The notes: generated by a model not told the origin, from the letters alone. A stretch of DNA of 64,000 nucleotides from Anthonomus grandis grandis (GCF_022605725.1 NC_065554.1:19921100-19985099), one strand, 5' to 3'. Positions 40,801 through 47,232 are shown, numbered from the stretch's first letter. Made by a program: numbers and translations.

Positions 40801-42192
40801 TTGAGTTTTCCTAACTGCATTTTTGCGACACAACCATCAATCCTGAACATTGATGTTCCTGTTATTAGTTCCTGAACATTCGCAGTCAAAAAATTAGCCA
40901 AATGCCTGCAGTTAGAGTAGTAGTATCTTTCTTCGGTTTTGTAGGGCAGGTAGGAAATGGTTTATTTTGAACAACATCCGTTAGCGAAAAAATATATTTT
41001 TGTTTTAACCTAATAACATACCTTCCCGTTGTAATTTTTATTGATGAAAACTGATGGTTGGAGTTATCTTTCTTCGGTTTCTTAAGGCAAGTAATTTTAC
41101 TTTGCCTATTAGTGTTCAGTTTCTCTCTCTGGTTCTCGACATCCGCTTGTATATAAAACGCAAACGTCTATCCTAAAGCGATATGATGAACTGCTTTTAA
41201 TTTTTTATTTACAATTATTCCATTTACTAGTTAAATTTGTTCAAATGGCGGAACGAAAGCTTTAATTGAGTTCTCCTATATGTTTTACCTTATGTAAAAA
41301 TCCTTATCTTTCCGATTGGTACAGTGTTGTGTGTATATAAGTCGCTTTGACGGACCCCTTGGAGTGAAAAGTGTGCCCATATTTAAATTCCCTTAAATAG
41401 ATGTACATACAGTAGATAACATACAACATACATATCGATTAGGTTAAGGTAGTGGCTGAATGCACTATGTGCAAAGCCTTTTGGTAGGTTTCTAGCATGT
41501 TTTGTGTTATCTGAAAATGTATTATTGGCTTAATAATTTTAATTTATTTTTTTTACAGAATTTCGTGGTCTTCTTTGCAAGGATAACGTGAACGTCGTTA
41601 GAGAAAAAATTTACGAAGTCTTAGAGGAATACGTGAGGACAAAATATCCTACTGAACCAGGCAGGTTTGCCAAGTTACTGTTGCGACTTCCGGTGCTCAG
41701 ATCTATAGGGCTTAAGTGTCAGGATCATTTGTTTTTTTATAGGTACGTTTTTTAGTTTTGGTAACGTGTTAAAAAAAACATTTTCTATTACCGTGCGTAA
41801 AGTACTCACTTTTTTTTTAAATGATCCTATACCATCACGTTTAAAACGATTATTTTATGAAAATTTTCACCGAACTAATTATGATCAACAGAGTTTTCTT
41901 GATAGACTTATGAGCAATTACATTTTCTGACGACTTTGAGTTATTAAGTGTGTATTAGACTTTTATTTTTCTTGTTTGACAATTTATAACTTACGATTTC
42001 AATAATAATCCTATAAATCCTTTTTATTAATATGTTTTCTTCGGTAGTAAAAAAAATCGATAAAAAATCATTTTACAACACACTTGTTACGTAATAAATA
42101 ACTATTATATGTGTATTTGTTACAGGCTTGTTTCGGGTGTATCCCTCGACTCGTTCCTGACGGAGATGCTGGAAAACGCCCGAAATTCTTAA
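1687..42192 (+). CDS. usp: Ultraspiracle (RXR homologue, NR2B), complete eight-exon gene
   Basis: Nuclear receptor that pairs with the ecdysone receptor on DNA and transmits moulting-hormone signals. Exons: 1687-1801, 18812-19094, 27272-27376, 27432-27630, 36437-36651, 36706-36836, 41559-41742, 42126-42192. All have GT-AG borders and matching phases, totalling 1299 nt (432 aa plus stop). Residues 1-115 are a Pro/Ser/Gly-rich A/B region opening with the MMKKEKPMMSVTAIIQG block. Zinc fingers use C117, C120, C134, C137 and C153, C159, C169, C172, with P-box CEGCKG. Residues 235-432 form the ligand-binding domain: the helix 3-5 signature around WAKYLPHF, R288 matching the retinoid-binding Arg of RXR, dimer helix LLLRLPVLRSIGLKC, and AF-2 core FLTEML (421-426). 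Length is normal for insect USP. Isoform-specific 5' exons could exist; the unusually divergent helices 3-9 are discussed separately. Confidence 0.95.
1850..3700. repeat. Imperfect tandem/palindromic repeat array, left part
   Basis: Diverged copies, roughly 230-300 bases apart, share the core gacataagtc-tttcttt-aacacattttcttatg. Each copy also holds its reverse complement (cttatgtcaataat-tgtgtaagacaaagaat). Clear copies lie near 1880, 2380, 2890, 3310 and 3550. The same units resume at 7.1 kb, beyond the inserted LINE, so the array predates that insertion. Confidence 0.65.
3717..7080 (-). mobile_element. RTE-like LINE, 5'-truncated and decayed, split by a 1.4-kb insertion
   Basis: On the minus strand, parts follow in element order. 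An endonuclease segment lies near 6830-7050 (VVGPFEE, NDNVERLIEMCQ, LKIY). A linker near 6490-6640 follows, then WWNDEIEK and LYKKWLSSQ at about 5000-5100. A reverse transcriptase start is at 4410-4763 (LKNGRAAGPGGISAELIK), with a later RT segment near 4250-4350 (NLGVNFDSFEKDDREIKKRI). The basic C-terminal tail lies near 3780-4080. Stops and frameshifts are frequent, so it is inactive. The element 5110-6478 sits exactly before WWNDEIEK. Family assignment is from motif memory. Confidence 0.75.
5110..6478. mobile_element. Non-autonomous inverted-repeat DNA element inside the LINE
   Basis: Terminal inverted repeats of about 280 bases: 5110-5385 pairs with 6190-6478, tips CAGTCAATTTGT and ACAGATTGACTG. 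Both ends are flanked by TA (5108-5109, 6479-6480), as expected for a Tc1/mariner-type target duplication. The inner 800 bases have no convincing transposase. It interrupts the minus-strand LINE, so it is the younger insertion. Confidence 0.75.
7130..8000. repeat. Imperfect tandem/palindromic repeat array, right part
   Basis: Continuation of the 1.85-3.7 kb array, with copies near 7190, 7430, 7590 and 7960. It ends by a caccctgtatg motif at about 7995, which resembles a Tc1/mariner-type element end. Confidence 0.6.
8000..8885. other. Intron 1 segment, no gene seen
   Basis: AT-rich; a 70-codon open frame at 8614-8826 has no recognisable motif. Nothing else supported. Confidence 0.5.
8890..9190 (+). 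pseudogene. LINE reverse transcriptase fragment
   Basis: Broken frames on the plus strand read FADDTSIVWHG (the catalytic FADD box) and later KFLGLTIDDNLKYEEHI, the usual C-terminal RT landmarks of Jockey/CR1-like LINEs. Stops and frameshifts are present and only about 100 codons survive. Confidence 0.7.
9230..10660. repeat. Tandem repeat of about 350-500-bp units
   Basis: Repeated blocks contain ttatgaccaaaaatgt, then ataaaagtcataaaattaca, then ggtggtctttggacctt, and tail through gaatcctactattttttcgtga. Starts fall near 9245, 9715 and 10265, with a partial unit near 10010. Units differ by 10-20 percent by eye. Confidence 0.7.
11337..11720 (-). pseudogene. DUF7869-like protein fragment
   Basis: A 98-codon minus-strand frame contains VFDLQAVLPCPKG, FYNKSKLNVLNFTIYEM, YVWDDTNGN and VFYSDNCA. 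The order and spacing match the larger gene at 31.6-33.5 kb (AFDCQ, WTE, ADGCGGQNKN). An upstream helical stretch, EKDLSRLEKDNDK, lies in another frame at about 11690, implying a frameshift. It is truncated just after the SDNC motif. I recall this as DUF7869, a domain of many repetitive insect genes; the name is unverified. Confidence 0.55.
11930..12360. repeat. Further unit of the 9.2-10.7 kb tandem repeat
   Basis: Repeats the same blocks, including ttatgaccaaaaatgtccat and ggtggtctttggacctt. It is separated from the main array by about 1.27 kb of unrelated sequence carrying a DUF7869-like fragment, which is therefore likely to be an insertion. Confidence 0.7.
12360..13685. other. Intron 1 segment, no gene seen
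   Basis: Contains a short AAT-rich run (about 12350-12385). No coding motif or clear repeat border was recognised. Confidence 0.45.
13685..14095. repeat. Dispersed repeat, copy 1
   Basis: Begins gagctagacgaagagggaacg and ends near aaaaatgctagtgtccc. A shorter copy lies at 15333-15645 in the same orientation, with internal deletions of about 50 and 60 bases. The minus strand has a 93-codon open frame (13594-13875) with no recognised domain. Confidence 0.7.
15045..15965 (+). pseudogene. Insect endogenous retrovirus-like env remnant (F-protein type)
   Basis: A decayed plus-strand frame starts near a basic, furin-like site followed by a Gly-rich fusion-peptide-like start (about 15045-15070). 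A helical segment follows with SITSNLDSEDAQQYD and LLKNEHNLKSLM, then heptad-like sequence. This is the layout of env proteins of gypsy-type errantiviruses related to baculovirus F proteins. It has a frameshift at the start, stop codons, and an internal insertion with 145-base direct repeats. No gag or pol is joined to it here, so it cannot be functional. Confidence 0.5.
15333..15645. repeat. Dispersed repeat, copy 2, inside env remnant
   Basis: Second copy of the 13685-14095 repeat. It is bracketed by direct repeats of about 145 bases (15185-15327 and 15660-15803) that belong to the surrounding env-like sequence. Confidence 0.7.
16047..16205 (+). pseudogene. LINE endonuclease scrap
   Basis: Reads SNIELIRDLENLVIKYP and then VGDFNINLL, the catalytic GDFN box of exonuclease/endonuclease/phosphatase domains of non-LTR retrotransposons. 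About 50 codons survive. It lies between the env remnant and the transposase remnant. Confidence 0.6.
16300..17330 (+). pseudogene. Tc1/mariner-type transposase, decayed
   Basis: Broken plus-strand frames read an N-terminal part (NVSHADMRQLILKFEETGS), FSDECTFF (first catalytic Asp region), a damaged region matching the second Asp box (FQQDGA-type), and PARSPDLTP followed by a Phe-rich stretch (third catalytic region), with DDLRQWII near the C-terminus. At least eight stops or shifts are visible. It belongs to the same broad superfamily as the remnants at 53.4-55.4 and 62.5-63.3 kb. Confidence 0.65.
18430..18720 (+). pseudogene. RTE-like LINE C-terminal fragment next to usp exon 2
   Basis: Frames contain FEMWTY, QRKAAYLSYIFRHNRYCY and SMARDGNQF-like remains. 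These match the C-terminal FEMW-YRR ... KR-LQYLGHI-R ... GRR--SWLKNL region of RTE-like LINEs known from insects. It ends about 90 bases before the usp exon 2 acceptor. Confidence 0.5.
18812..19094 (+). CDS. usp: usp coding exon 2 (A/B region and first half of zinc finger 1)
   Basis: Completes Gly39 and runs to residue 132 plus two bases. It carries a Pro/Ser/Gly-rich stretch with SPLDMKPD and GPNSPNSYG segments and then CSICGDRASGKHYGVY, the start of the first zinc finger. The acceptor is TTCTCTTTCAG and the donor GTAAGT. The finger is split between residues Y132 and S133, as in RXR genes. Confidence 0.95.
19095..21020. other. usp intron 2, first part, no gene seen
   Basis: AT-rich. Several open frames (for example 20367-20567 and 20744-20998) are hydrophobic only because of T-richness. 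No motif or repeat border recognised. Confidence 0.5.
21025..22055 (-). pseudogene. LINE 3' part (reverse transcriptase end), decayed
   Basis: Minus-strand frames give SILGPLSFLVYTSDL and a YANDTQ-type catalytic box (normally YADD) near 21770-21850. INPVKIQMVLFSN follows near 21650, then ILGLTLSSSFRFKEHI at about 21570. The C-terminal RNIRHNTLTMPHHSTALF lies near 21170. The last block also occurs in the LINE at 44.0-44.1 kb, so both belong to one family. Frameshifts separate the pieces. Confidence 0.7.
22060..23900. other. usp intron 2, middle part, no gene seen
   Basis: No coding motif or clear element end recognised. The 60- to 63-codon frames at 22613-22804 and 23290-23472 have no recognisable family. 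Confidence 0.5.
23909..25115 (-). pseudogene. Unidentified coding-like stretch inside usp intron 2
   Basis: Several minus-strand blocks look protein-coding but I cannot name them. One (25015-24810) contains RALKILGKNEKTSIRIH, LVQRKPVQDIQVLSSLFNAL and FRLCCFQQLEEVVVKYFF. It is followed, with a shift, by VIDASLQMRTPLNHVYSNV and by DGNPKTVTGNKLELRVVHF (about 24800-24680). Another (about 24300-24130) contains YLDDMIVVFGSHETNFDSK and DIWLKLFKLSVAQKTTYYNV. A last acidic block ends EEDKLRI at a stop near 23909. A TTTTTTAG acceptor precedes it and an AATAAA lies downstream. Stops and shifts between blocks suggest a decayed copy, but a spliced gene with unrecognised exons is possible. Confidence 0.4.
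25695..26490. repeat. 29-bp inverted repeats bounding an 800-bp segment
   Basis: 25695-25723 (aatggagcgttgtgattggtcgaag core) and 26462-26490 are reverse complements with one mismatch. The interior and outward flanks show no further match. It could be the remains of a small inverted-repeat element. Confidence 0.5.
26500..27271. other. usp intron 2, last part, no gene seen
   Basis: Overlapping 66- and 73-codon frames on both strands (26960-27249) have no recognised motif. The sequence ends in the pyrimidine tract and acceptor of usp exon 3. Confidence 0.45.
27272..27376 (+). CDS. usp: usp coding exon 3 (P-box and zinc finger 2 start)
   Basis: Encodes S133 to N167 plus two bases of R168. It contains CEGCKGFFKRTVRKDL (P-box and recognition helix) and the second-finger loop CREEKNC. 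It is separated from exon 4 by only 55 bases. Confidence 0.96.
27432..27630 (+). CDS. usp: usp coding exon 4 (end of DNA-binding domain, hinge)
   Basis: Encodes the end of R168 to D234. It supplies the last zinc ligands in CQYCRYQKC, then the MGMKREAVQEERQR extension that contacts DNA in RXR proteins, a charged hinge, and RIVEAEKRVEC, which corresponds to ligand-domain helix 1. It ends in phase 0 at GTAAGT. Confidence 0.95.
27631..29640. other. usp intron 4, first part
   Basis: Frames at 28429-28653 (plus) and around 29225-29330 (minus, with NIQAAVSALTPQIM) look weakly protein-like but match nothing I can name. The stretch 28855-29110 contains degenerate versions of the gcctggaag hairpin repeat seen at 31.2 and 34.9 kb. 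Confidence 0.4.
29649..30942. mobile_element. Foldback element with 560-580-bp inverted arms
   Basis: The left arm 29649-30228 and right arm 30384-30942 are reverse complements with few mismatches, around a 155-base loop. Tips are TACAGGGTGTCTCACGACG and its complement, with TA on both sides, as in Tc1/mariner-type insertions. Each arm starts with a 186-base unit (29649-29834, 30757-30942) that has its own CAGGGTGT outer and ACACCCTG inner ends. The left arm carries 14 extra bases just inside that unit. There is no transposase; it must have been mobilised in trans. Confidence 0.85.
31215..31285. repeat. Hairpin repeat, CAACTGCCTGGAA type, copy 1
   Basis: 13-bp perfect stem CAACTGCCTGGAA / TTCCAGGCAGTTG around a 45-base loop, followed by gaagcaatatttt. 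A sister copy lies at 34887. Confidence 0.7.
31643..33536 (-). pseudogene. DUF7869-like gene, two exons, recently broken
   Basis: Exon 1 (33536-33427) encodes a very basic 37-residue start (APRGKARKKERQPENYARA). A 68-base intron with GTATGG donor and TTTTCAG acceptor joins in phase to exon 2 (from 33358), open for about 435 residues in all. Visible features: Cys/His-rich N-terminus, RRGGDRVGRKN-type basic block, DCCSTC at about 245-250, AFDCQ with D302, LWTE near 350, and FADGCGGQNKN with D386. A one-base shift near 32190 then breaks the frame, and a TGA at 32045-32047 interrupts the next part, which otherwise reads on to 31643. The rest is open, so inactivation is recent. I recall the family as DUF7869; its function is unknown. 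The three acidic motifs suggest an RNase H-like nuclease. Confidence 0.65.
34887..34932. repeat. Hairpin repeat, CAACTGCCTGGAA type, copy 2
   Basis: 14-bp perfect stem CAACTGCCTGGAAG / CTTCCAGGCAGTTG with an 18-base loop, preceded by cacat and followed by aggcaatatttt as in copy 1. Same orientation as copy 1; the two bracket the DUF7869-like gene 3.7 kb apart. Confidence 0.75.
34935..36436. other. usp intron 4, last part, no gene seen
   Basis: Very AT-rich, with many ataaataaat runs. The frames over usp exon 5 on either strand are shadows of the exon. Nothing else supported. Confidence 0.5.
36437..36651 (+). CDS. usp: usp coding exon 5 (ligand-binding helices 3-6)
   Basis: Encodes residues 235-305 plus two bases of E306. 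It holds the helix 3-5 signature of nuclear receptors (WAKYLPHF, then DQIILLK and WNEL) and R288 in AHRS. The phase-0 acceptor TTTACAG joins directly to exon 4, so no intervening exon is required. The donor GTAAAT overlaps an in-frame TGA/TAA region, so intron retention would truncate the protein. Confidence 0.93.
36706..36836 (+). CDS. usp: usp coding exon 6 (ligand-binding helices 7-9)
   Basis: Completes E306 and encodes residues 307-349 plus one base. It corresponds to the RXR segment from the GVG turn (kept as IGVGNIY) to LILFNP. The preceding intron is 54 bases. The MDKSEYACLRALILFNP stretch is the best-conserved part. Confidence 0.93.
36837..38335. other. usp intron 6, first part
   Basis: A local direct duplication is visible: two blocks of about 130-200 bases near 37975-38130 and 38150-38330 share ctaaataacttttgactga, cagggcctat and ttgtatcaattttaa. 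No coding motif was recognised, including in the 66-codon frame 37269-37469. Confidence 0.5.
38340..40320 (+). mobile_element. RTE-like LINE, decayed, in usp intron 6
   Basis: Plus-strand frames in order: a linker region (ESEAYKELNRKINQNLRKD, near 38530-38600), RT start (IGGNDLLESVRILLN-like, near 39605), and IPEKWQKT--VILL with DVNNMENY, then LLSYLYKLFTKIITNRLLS (39660-39830). AGFRKGFS, LTFIDYRKAW and NARVDSTYS follow (to about 40030), and a LRFGDDIVYLS catalytic box near 40200. Many stops and frameshifts. The 5' end and the tail after the catalytic box appear lost. It is in the same orientation as usp. Confidence 0.75.
40325..41558. other. usp intron 6, last part, no gene seen
   Basis: Two related stretches share atctttcttcggttt and gaaatggtt-type words (40920-40970, 41060-41110). 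No coding motif. Confidence 0.45.
41559..41742 (+). CDS. usp: usp coding exon 7 (helices 9-11, dimer interface)
   Basis: Encodes E350 to Y410 plus two bases of R411. It carries EPGRFAKLLLRLPVLRSIG, the dimerisation helix that is nearly invariant in RXR/USP proteins, followed by LKCQDHLFFY. A 4.7-kb intron containing an RTE-like LINE precedes it. Confidence 0.95.
42126..42192 (+). CDS. usp: usp coding exon 8 (AF-2 helix and stop)
   Basis: Encodes the end of R411 to S432 and TAA. It contains the AF-2 activation core FLTEMLE, so the coactivator-binding helix 12 is kept. The intron before it is 383 bases. Confidence 0.93.
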
Positions 42193-42343
42193 GAAAAATA
42201 GATTTCCGCAGTTATAGTTAGAATTTAGGCAGTTAACGTTTCCAGTTATTACCAGAAATGTCATTATTTGCCTTGCATAAGTCAAACAATGGCGACAGTT
42301 ATACGATAGTTACAAAAAATCATTTTTGGAGGGAGAAAGCGCA

Positions 42344-42409
42344 AATAAAGAAAGAGTTTTTTCAATATGTTGCCCTCTTTTTTTGAGATCTGTGATTTAA
42401 ATAAATAAA
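42344..42409 (+). terminator. Candidate usp polyadenylation signals
   Basis: AATAAA occurs at 42344-42349 and twice overlapping at 42400-42409, 150-215 bases after the usp stop codon. Further AATAAA hexamers occur downstream to about 42850, so longer 3' UTRs are possible. Confidence 0.45.
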
Positions 42410-42989
42410 ATATTAACTTGTTTTCGGAAGAAGGTATTATTAGAATTAACATTTTTTTTTACAATATTGTATATTTTAAGTACCTGCCCCTGGTATTTTT
42501 GTTGCTTACATTTGTATACTTCAGTACAAAGCTAAATTTTCAAAATTTTTAAGGCAAGGGAGTTGTTACGTGTATTGGACGTGTTGGTTGTGTTAACAAA
42601 GTTTAATAATAATTATTTAGTTATTAAAAAAATATATTGATATTTATTCCTATTTATATTTTGATCATCTTTTCTTTATATAAATAAGTTAGGAGCGAAA
42701 TTTTTAAAATTGTTTTGGATTACATTAGTCCAATTTCTTCTTTTTTTAGGGTTAAAAAAATTTACTATTAATGTTTATTATTAACATTTTAAATTAAGTT
42801 TTATAAATTTCAATTTTATCCTATGTAAAATTATATTTTTAATAAATTCTATTTTAATATTTATCATATTGTTTTATTTGTAAACAGTAACAAGTAATAT
42901 AATTTCTTAACTAAATAATGAATTAGCAATTTTAAACCTTTTGAGTAACAGCGCATTTCTTGGTCTAAATATAATTCAAAATAGATACA
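42410..42989. other. usp 3' flank, no gene seen
   Basis: Extremely AT-rich and contains several more AATAAA hexamers. No coding frame. Confidence 0.5.
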
Positions 42990-43180
42990 TACAGGGTGGC
43001 CTATTGAAAACAGTCTGGCAAGGTTTACGGTTTTGAATCTGAAAGTTTAAAAAATCCTCGAATCCGTATACTTTTGTTCTTAAAGGGGCATATTTACACA
43101 TTAATCAATAAAACTCCAACATCTGAGCGAGGGCGGCATTCACCCTTATTTCTTCAAGTGGCAAGGGGTAAGAAAATATA
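42990..43180 (+). mobile_element. Single end of a Tc1/mariner-type element
   Basis: Starts TACAGGGTGGCCTATTGAAA, the type of tip seen on the elements at 29.6 and 53.4 kb, preceded by an AT-rich flank. No matching reverse-complement end was found nearby, so this is a truncated copy or a solo end. Confidence 0.45.
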
Positions 43181-43399
43181 TTCTGAATAAAATAAAGATT
43201 ACAATAATAAAGTTTATCAATGTTAGTTGCAACTTGGAGGATATTAAAAGGTTTACTGAAATAACAAACAATCTACTGGATGTTGATTTTGGGACGTATA
43301 GAGACAGTTTTTAGTTAATTTTATGTAGATATCTTACAACTTATTTCTGCAAGTATTAAAACAATAGAATAAACTTGGAAATGGAAACACCAGTTGCAC

Positions 43400-44345
43400 T
43401 TTAAAAAATAATCTCAAAATTGAAAAATAACAATGCTGCATGTTATGATGAAGGTTCAGCAAATAATTATCATCAGCTTTAAGTACGGCACGTTCCCTCA
43501 TCAGTTAAAGTTAGCTTTGCTAAAATCTTTGTATAAAAAAGGGGATGAATCTTTGCTCGAAAACTATAGACCCATTAGTTTTGTGTACAAGGCCTCCGCA
43601 GTTTTTCTATGCTAAGAAATTCATGAGTAAATCTTAACATGGTTAACTCGGTGACCTTTTGAAACATTCACATACGATTTTGTTGAAAGGCTGGAAAGAT
43701 GGAAACAGCTTCATGCGTATATTTTTAGATTTGTCTAAGGCCTTTGATAGCTGAAATCATATAATACTTGCAGACTCCTACATACTTGACAGCCGACAAA
43801 AGATATTTATTTGGAAGTACAAAAGTACTTTTCAGAGGAAGGGGTTCTTTACCACGGCATTGTCCAGGGTAGTGTCATTCTTTTTATTTTTTAAGTAAAT
43901 AATGTAAGTTTTAATTGTTAATCAAGTCGCATACCTGGCAAAATATACAAAATTTGTAGGCATCGATCTTTAACATCCACTTTTTACTAAAAATAGTCTA
44001 ATTGCAAAACTTATTCCAAGATATCAAACTCATGTTCGTAATATTAGATATAATACTTTAACTAAGCCACTTCACTCAGCGGCTGTTTTTGCAAGATCTT
44101 ATACATATAATGCTGTTAGTCTTTTTAATATCTTTATGCCTGTGTTTAGTGGTGTATTCTACCACCACTGCATGTGACTCGTCAGAAATTTAATTTACCC
44201 TTACCGATTCCTAACAGTACTTTGGTGAAGAGGTCATTGTTATATGAGGGTCGAAAAATTTTTAATAATTTGCCTATTGGTTTAAAAGCAACTAATTCAT
44301 TAAGGACTTCTATAGGATTGCTGAAGAAGTCACTTTAAGCAAACC
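43400..44345 (+). pseudogene. LINE reverse transcriptase region, decayed
   Basis: Reads FPHQLKLALLKSLYKKGDE and SLLENYRPISFV (43480-43590), then FLDLSKAFDS near 43720 (catalytic region A), and further on RNIRYNTLTKPLHSAAVFA near 44040, shared with the minus-strand LINE at 21.2 kb. Frames are broken throughout. Confidence 0.7.
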
Positions 44346-44475
44346 TTATTAGAAGAGGAAGAATTCTACCGAGACGTCCTTGAGGATATTGTATAGTTGT
44401 ATGGGTTCCTTTCTTGTTGTGAATGAGGCTAAGGTTTTATTTATATATATTTTTTAATTAATTTTATAGTGCTTT

Positions 44476-46816
44476 CCCTTACGCTCCAGCATGTCACAAT
44501 TGTGTGAGTCTTTGTACATGGGATATAAACATCAAAATGATATTTTAACTGTCCAAAACGATTGACACGATTGTGCAAGACACCTCTTTATGCTTTTAAC
44601 GCACGGGCTGGATTTAGTAGCCATTTTGACTTCGGCAGAGGAGCATGAATTACCGTTTTTTTTTGTTTTTTCGAATTCTTGTGACTTGTGATGGCGAATA
44701 ACGGTAAGTTTTAACTAAAATTAATTTAAACCGTGTTTTTAATGTCAAATTATTTAAGTAATGCATTGTTTTCCCTAATAAGCTCAAAAATATTTCAAAA
44801 TATTTTGCGGCCATTTTTAGAAGTGCGTACTATGTCGCTGTATCACAATTGTAACGGCTGGGAGCCAACCAATACAAAAAAAATTCGGTACCGTTTTTTA
44901 ATAGTTATGTTTTTTCTAGGATCATTCAGATGACGTGTATGAACTCCTTGATGACCTTGAGTCCGATTTCGAGGTGGAAAGCGATAATGATGAATTTTTT
45001 GCTCCACCCGAACGCGTTTTATCGGAAGATGAAGAGTCCGAAAGTAGCAGCGACAGCAGCAGCAGCAGTAACGAGGACGCGCCTAGACCTAGTACCAGCC
45101 AAAAAAAGTCTTCTGCTCCAACATGGGTAAAGCAGCCATTTGAAGGCAAAGAAATCCCTACTATGTTTAATAACCATGAACCTGAGCCGGTTTTGAGTCC
45201 ATGGGGTTATTTTAGTAGATATTTCAATGATGAGTTTTTTGAAATGGGGACAGCGTTAACTTCTCAATATTACTTGCAACAACATGGTAGGGAAATCACT
45301 GCAAAATTGACTGATGAAGAAATTAGGCAATTTTTTGGTATGCATGCAATTATGGGATGTTTTAAGTTTCCTAGAATCCACCTTTACTGGAGTATCAAAT
45401 ATCGATTACCTCTCATAGCTAATATTATGGCGCGTGACAGGTTTTATAAACTTCGAACGAATTTTCGTTCGAACGTAGTCGATAATCTATCAGTATCGGA
45501 TGCGATATCAAAAAGAAGAATCATCTCTGGAAAGTTCAACCAATGATAGACCGAGTTCGACAAAGATGTCTTGAAATTCACAGGCCAGAGAATGGTTGTT
45601 TTTCAATTGATGAGCAAATGATACTCTTTTTAGGACGACGTCCTATACGTCAATTTGTCAAAAATAAACCAACGCCGGTTGGACTTAAGAATTTTGTCAT
45701 TACAACGTCTTGTGGTACAATATTGGACTTCGAAATATATCGGGGTTCCTTGACGCCATTGCCAGATAAACAACTTGGTTTAGGGCCATCAGTTATTCTT
45801 CGTTTAATACAAACTTTGCCACCTGGAAGCATTAAAAATGGAAGGAATGGGAACCATAATGACAAACAGAGTAAAAGGATGTTTATTTCAAAAAGTTGGT
45901 ACTATAAAAAGAGGCGACGCAGAAGTGCACGTAAAAAATTACGAAAGTATGTTTGACAAAATGGAAAGATAACAAATCAGTCGTCATGGCATCTACGGCT
46001 TTTGGAATAGAACCAGTAAAAACTGTTCATAGATGGGATAAAAACACAAAAAAACATATAGAAGTATCCTGTCCAAATGTAATTAAAGTTTATAATGAAA
46101 AGATGGGCGGAGTTGATATTTGTGACCAAATGACTGAGGCTTATCGAACATACTTTAAAACCCGAAAATGGACATTTAAAACCATTCTACACTTATTTGA
46201 CATAGCTATTGTGAATAGCTGGATGGAATATCGAAATGACTGTAAAAAAAATGGATATAGTTTAAAGCAAATCTTAGATTTTTTGCAGTTTCCACTAGCA
46301 TCAGGAGAATTTATGGTTTGTGAAACAAAAAAAAGAAATCTAAACTATGAACACGCTCAAACGGATGAAAATGAAGAACCTTCTGCCAAGAAGGTAAGAT
46401 ATACACCTCTACCTTGTGAAGATAAAAGATTTGATGGGTTTGATCATTCGCCAGTACATGAGGAAAAATCCCAACACTTGTCGCCTGGAATCCTGTCAAA
46501 GTAGATCAAGAATCAAATGTATTAAGTGTAATGTTTGCTTATGTTTACAAAAAAACCAAAATTGCTTCAAAACATTTTATGTTAAGTAGGGTATTTTCGT
46601 AGAAATAAACATTTTCAATATATTTTTCGTTTTTTTCACATTTGTGCCAGTATCATTTTGACTCCTATCCAACACAATCGTGAGAGTCCCTAAAATCTTA
46701 TCAAATGTGATTTTTTTTTTCTGAAAAAAATTAGGATCTCTAATGAGGTCATAAAAAGCATTGGCGTAAAGTTTTGTCTTAAAATTCTAAAAAAAGTAGA
46801 CTCGGGAGCGTAAGGG
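44476..46816 (+). mobile_element. piggyBac-type DNA transposon, 2.34 kb
   Basis: Bounded by 12-bp terminal inverted repeats CCCTTACGCTCC (44476-44487) and GGAGCGTAAGGG (46805-46816). Two perfect internal inverted pairs occur: TCAAAATGATA 44532-44542 with 46651-46661, and CACGATTGTG 44566-44575 with 46673-46682. The size and transposase are typical of piggyBac elements. The expected TTAA target sites are not intact: the left flank is CTTT and the right flank TTAT. Confidence 0.85.
44935..46504 (+). pseudogene. piggyBac transposase (DDE_Tnp_1_7 type), three frames
   Basis: The frame changes twice. 44935-45546 encodes an acidic, Ser-rich N-terminus and the PWGYFSRYFNDEFFE, TDEEIRQFFGMHAIMG and YWSIKYRLPLIANIMARDRF blocks. 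45543-45956 encodes ENGCFSIDEQMILFLGRRP with the first catalytic Asp region and PVGLKNFVIT. 45953-46504 encodes SVVMASTAFGIEPV, EKMGGVDICDQM (late catalytic Asp), YFKTRKWTFKTILHLFDIAI and a C-terminal tail. The Cys-rich C-terminus common in this family is absent or degraded. A short ATG exon at 44692-44704 with a GTAAGT donor may precede it. Two frameshifts make it inactive, but few other lesions are visible. Confidence 0.85.
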
Positions 46817-47230
46817 TTATGGTATACCCGTTAGTTTTAATACCTTTTATTTTTTATACTTTAAGTTTTAACAGATTTTGATATTTTATTCTGATTTACT
46901 ATTTCATAATTGGTTTTATAACTTAAATCATATGTTTTACCACTACTTTGTATATTTTATAAATTATATTTTACTACTTTATTGAGGTATAATTATTTTC
47001 ATTCATCTTGTTAAGCTATCTTTTGAGTATCAGTACATATATCATGCGTTGTTAAGAAAAATGTATTTTTTTTTAACAATAAAGCACTTTTTAACTTGAC
47101 TTTGACTATTATTACCTGAATTAAAACAAATTGAATTGAATCCATAACGATCAGAATCTGGACTGGCCTGAGCATTTGAGTGTTGCAAAATAATCAGCAC
47201 AACATGTTATTCCTTAAATATTTAAATATA
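46817..47230. other. Intergenic, no gene seen
   Basis: T-rich sequence after the piggyBac element. No coding motif. Confidence 0.5.
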
Positions 47231-47232
47231 GT

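Noticed and set aside
44922..45149. Ser/Leu-rich minus-strand frame
   Set aside because: Shadow of the Ser-rich, acidic N-terminus of the piggyBac transposase on the other strand.
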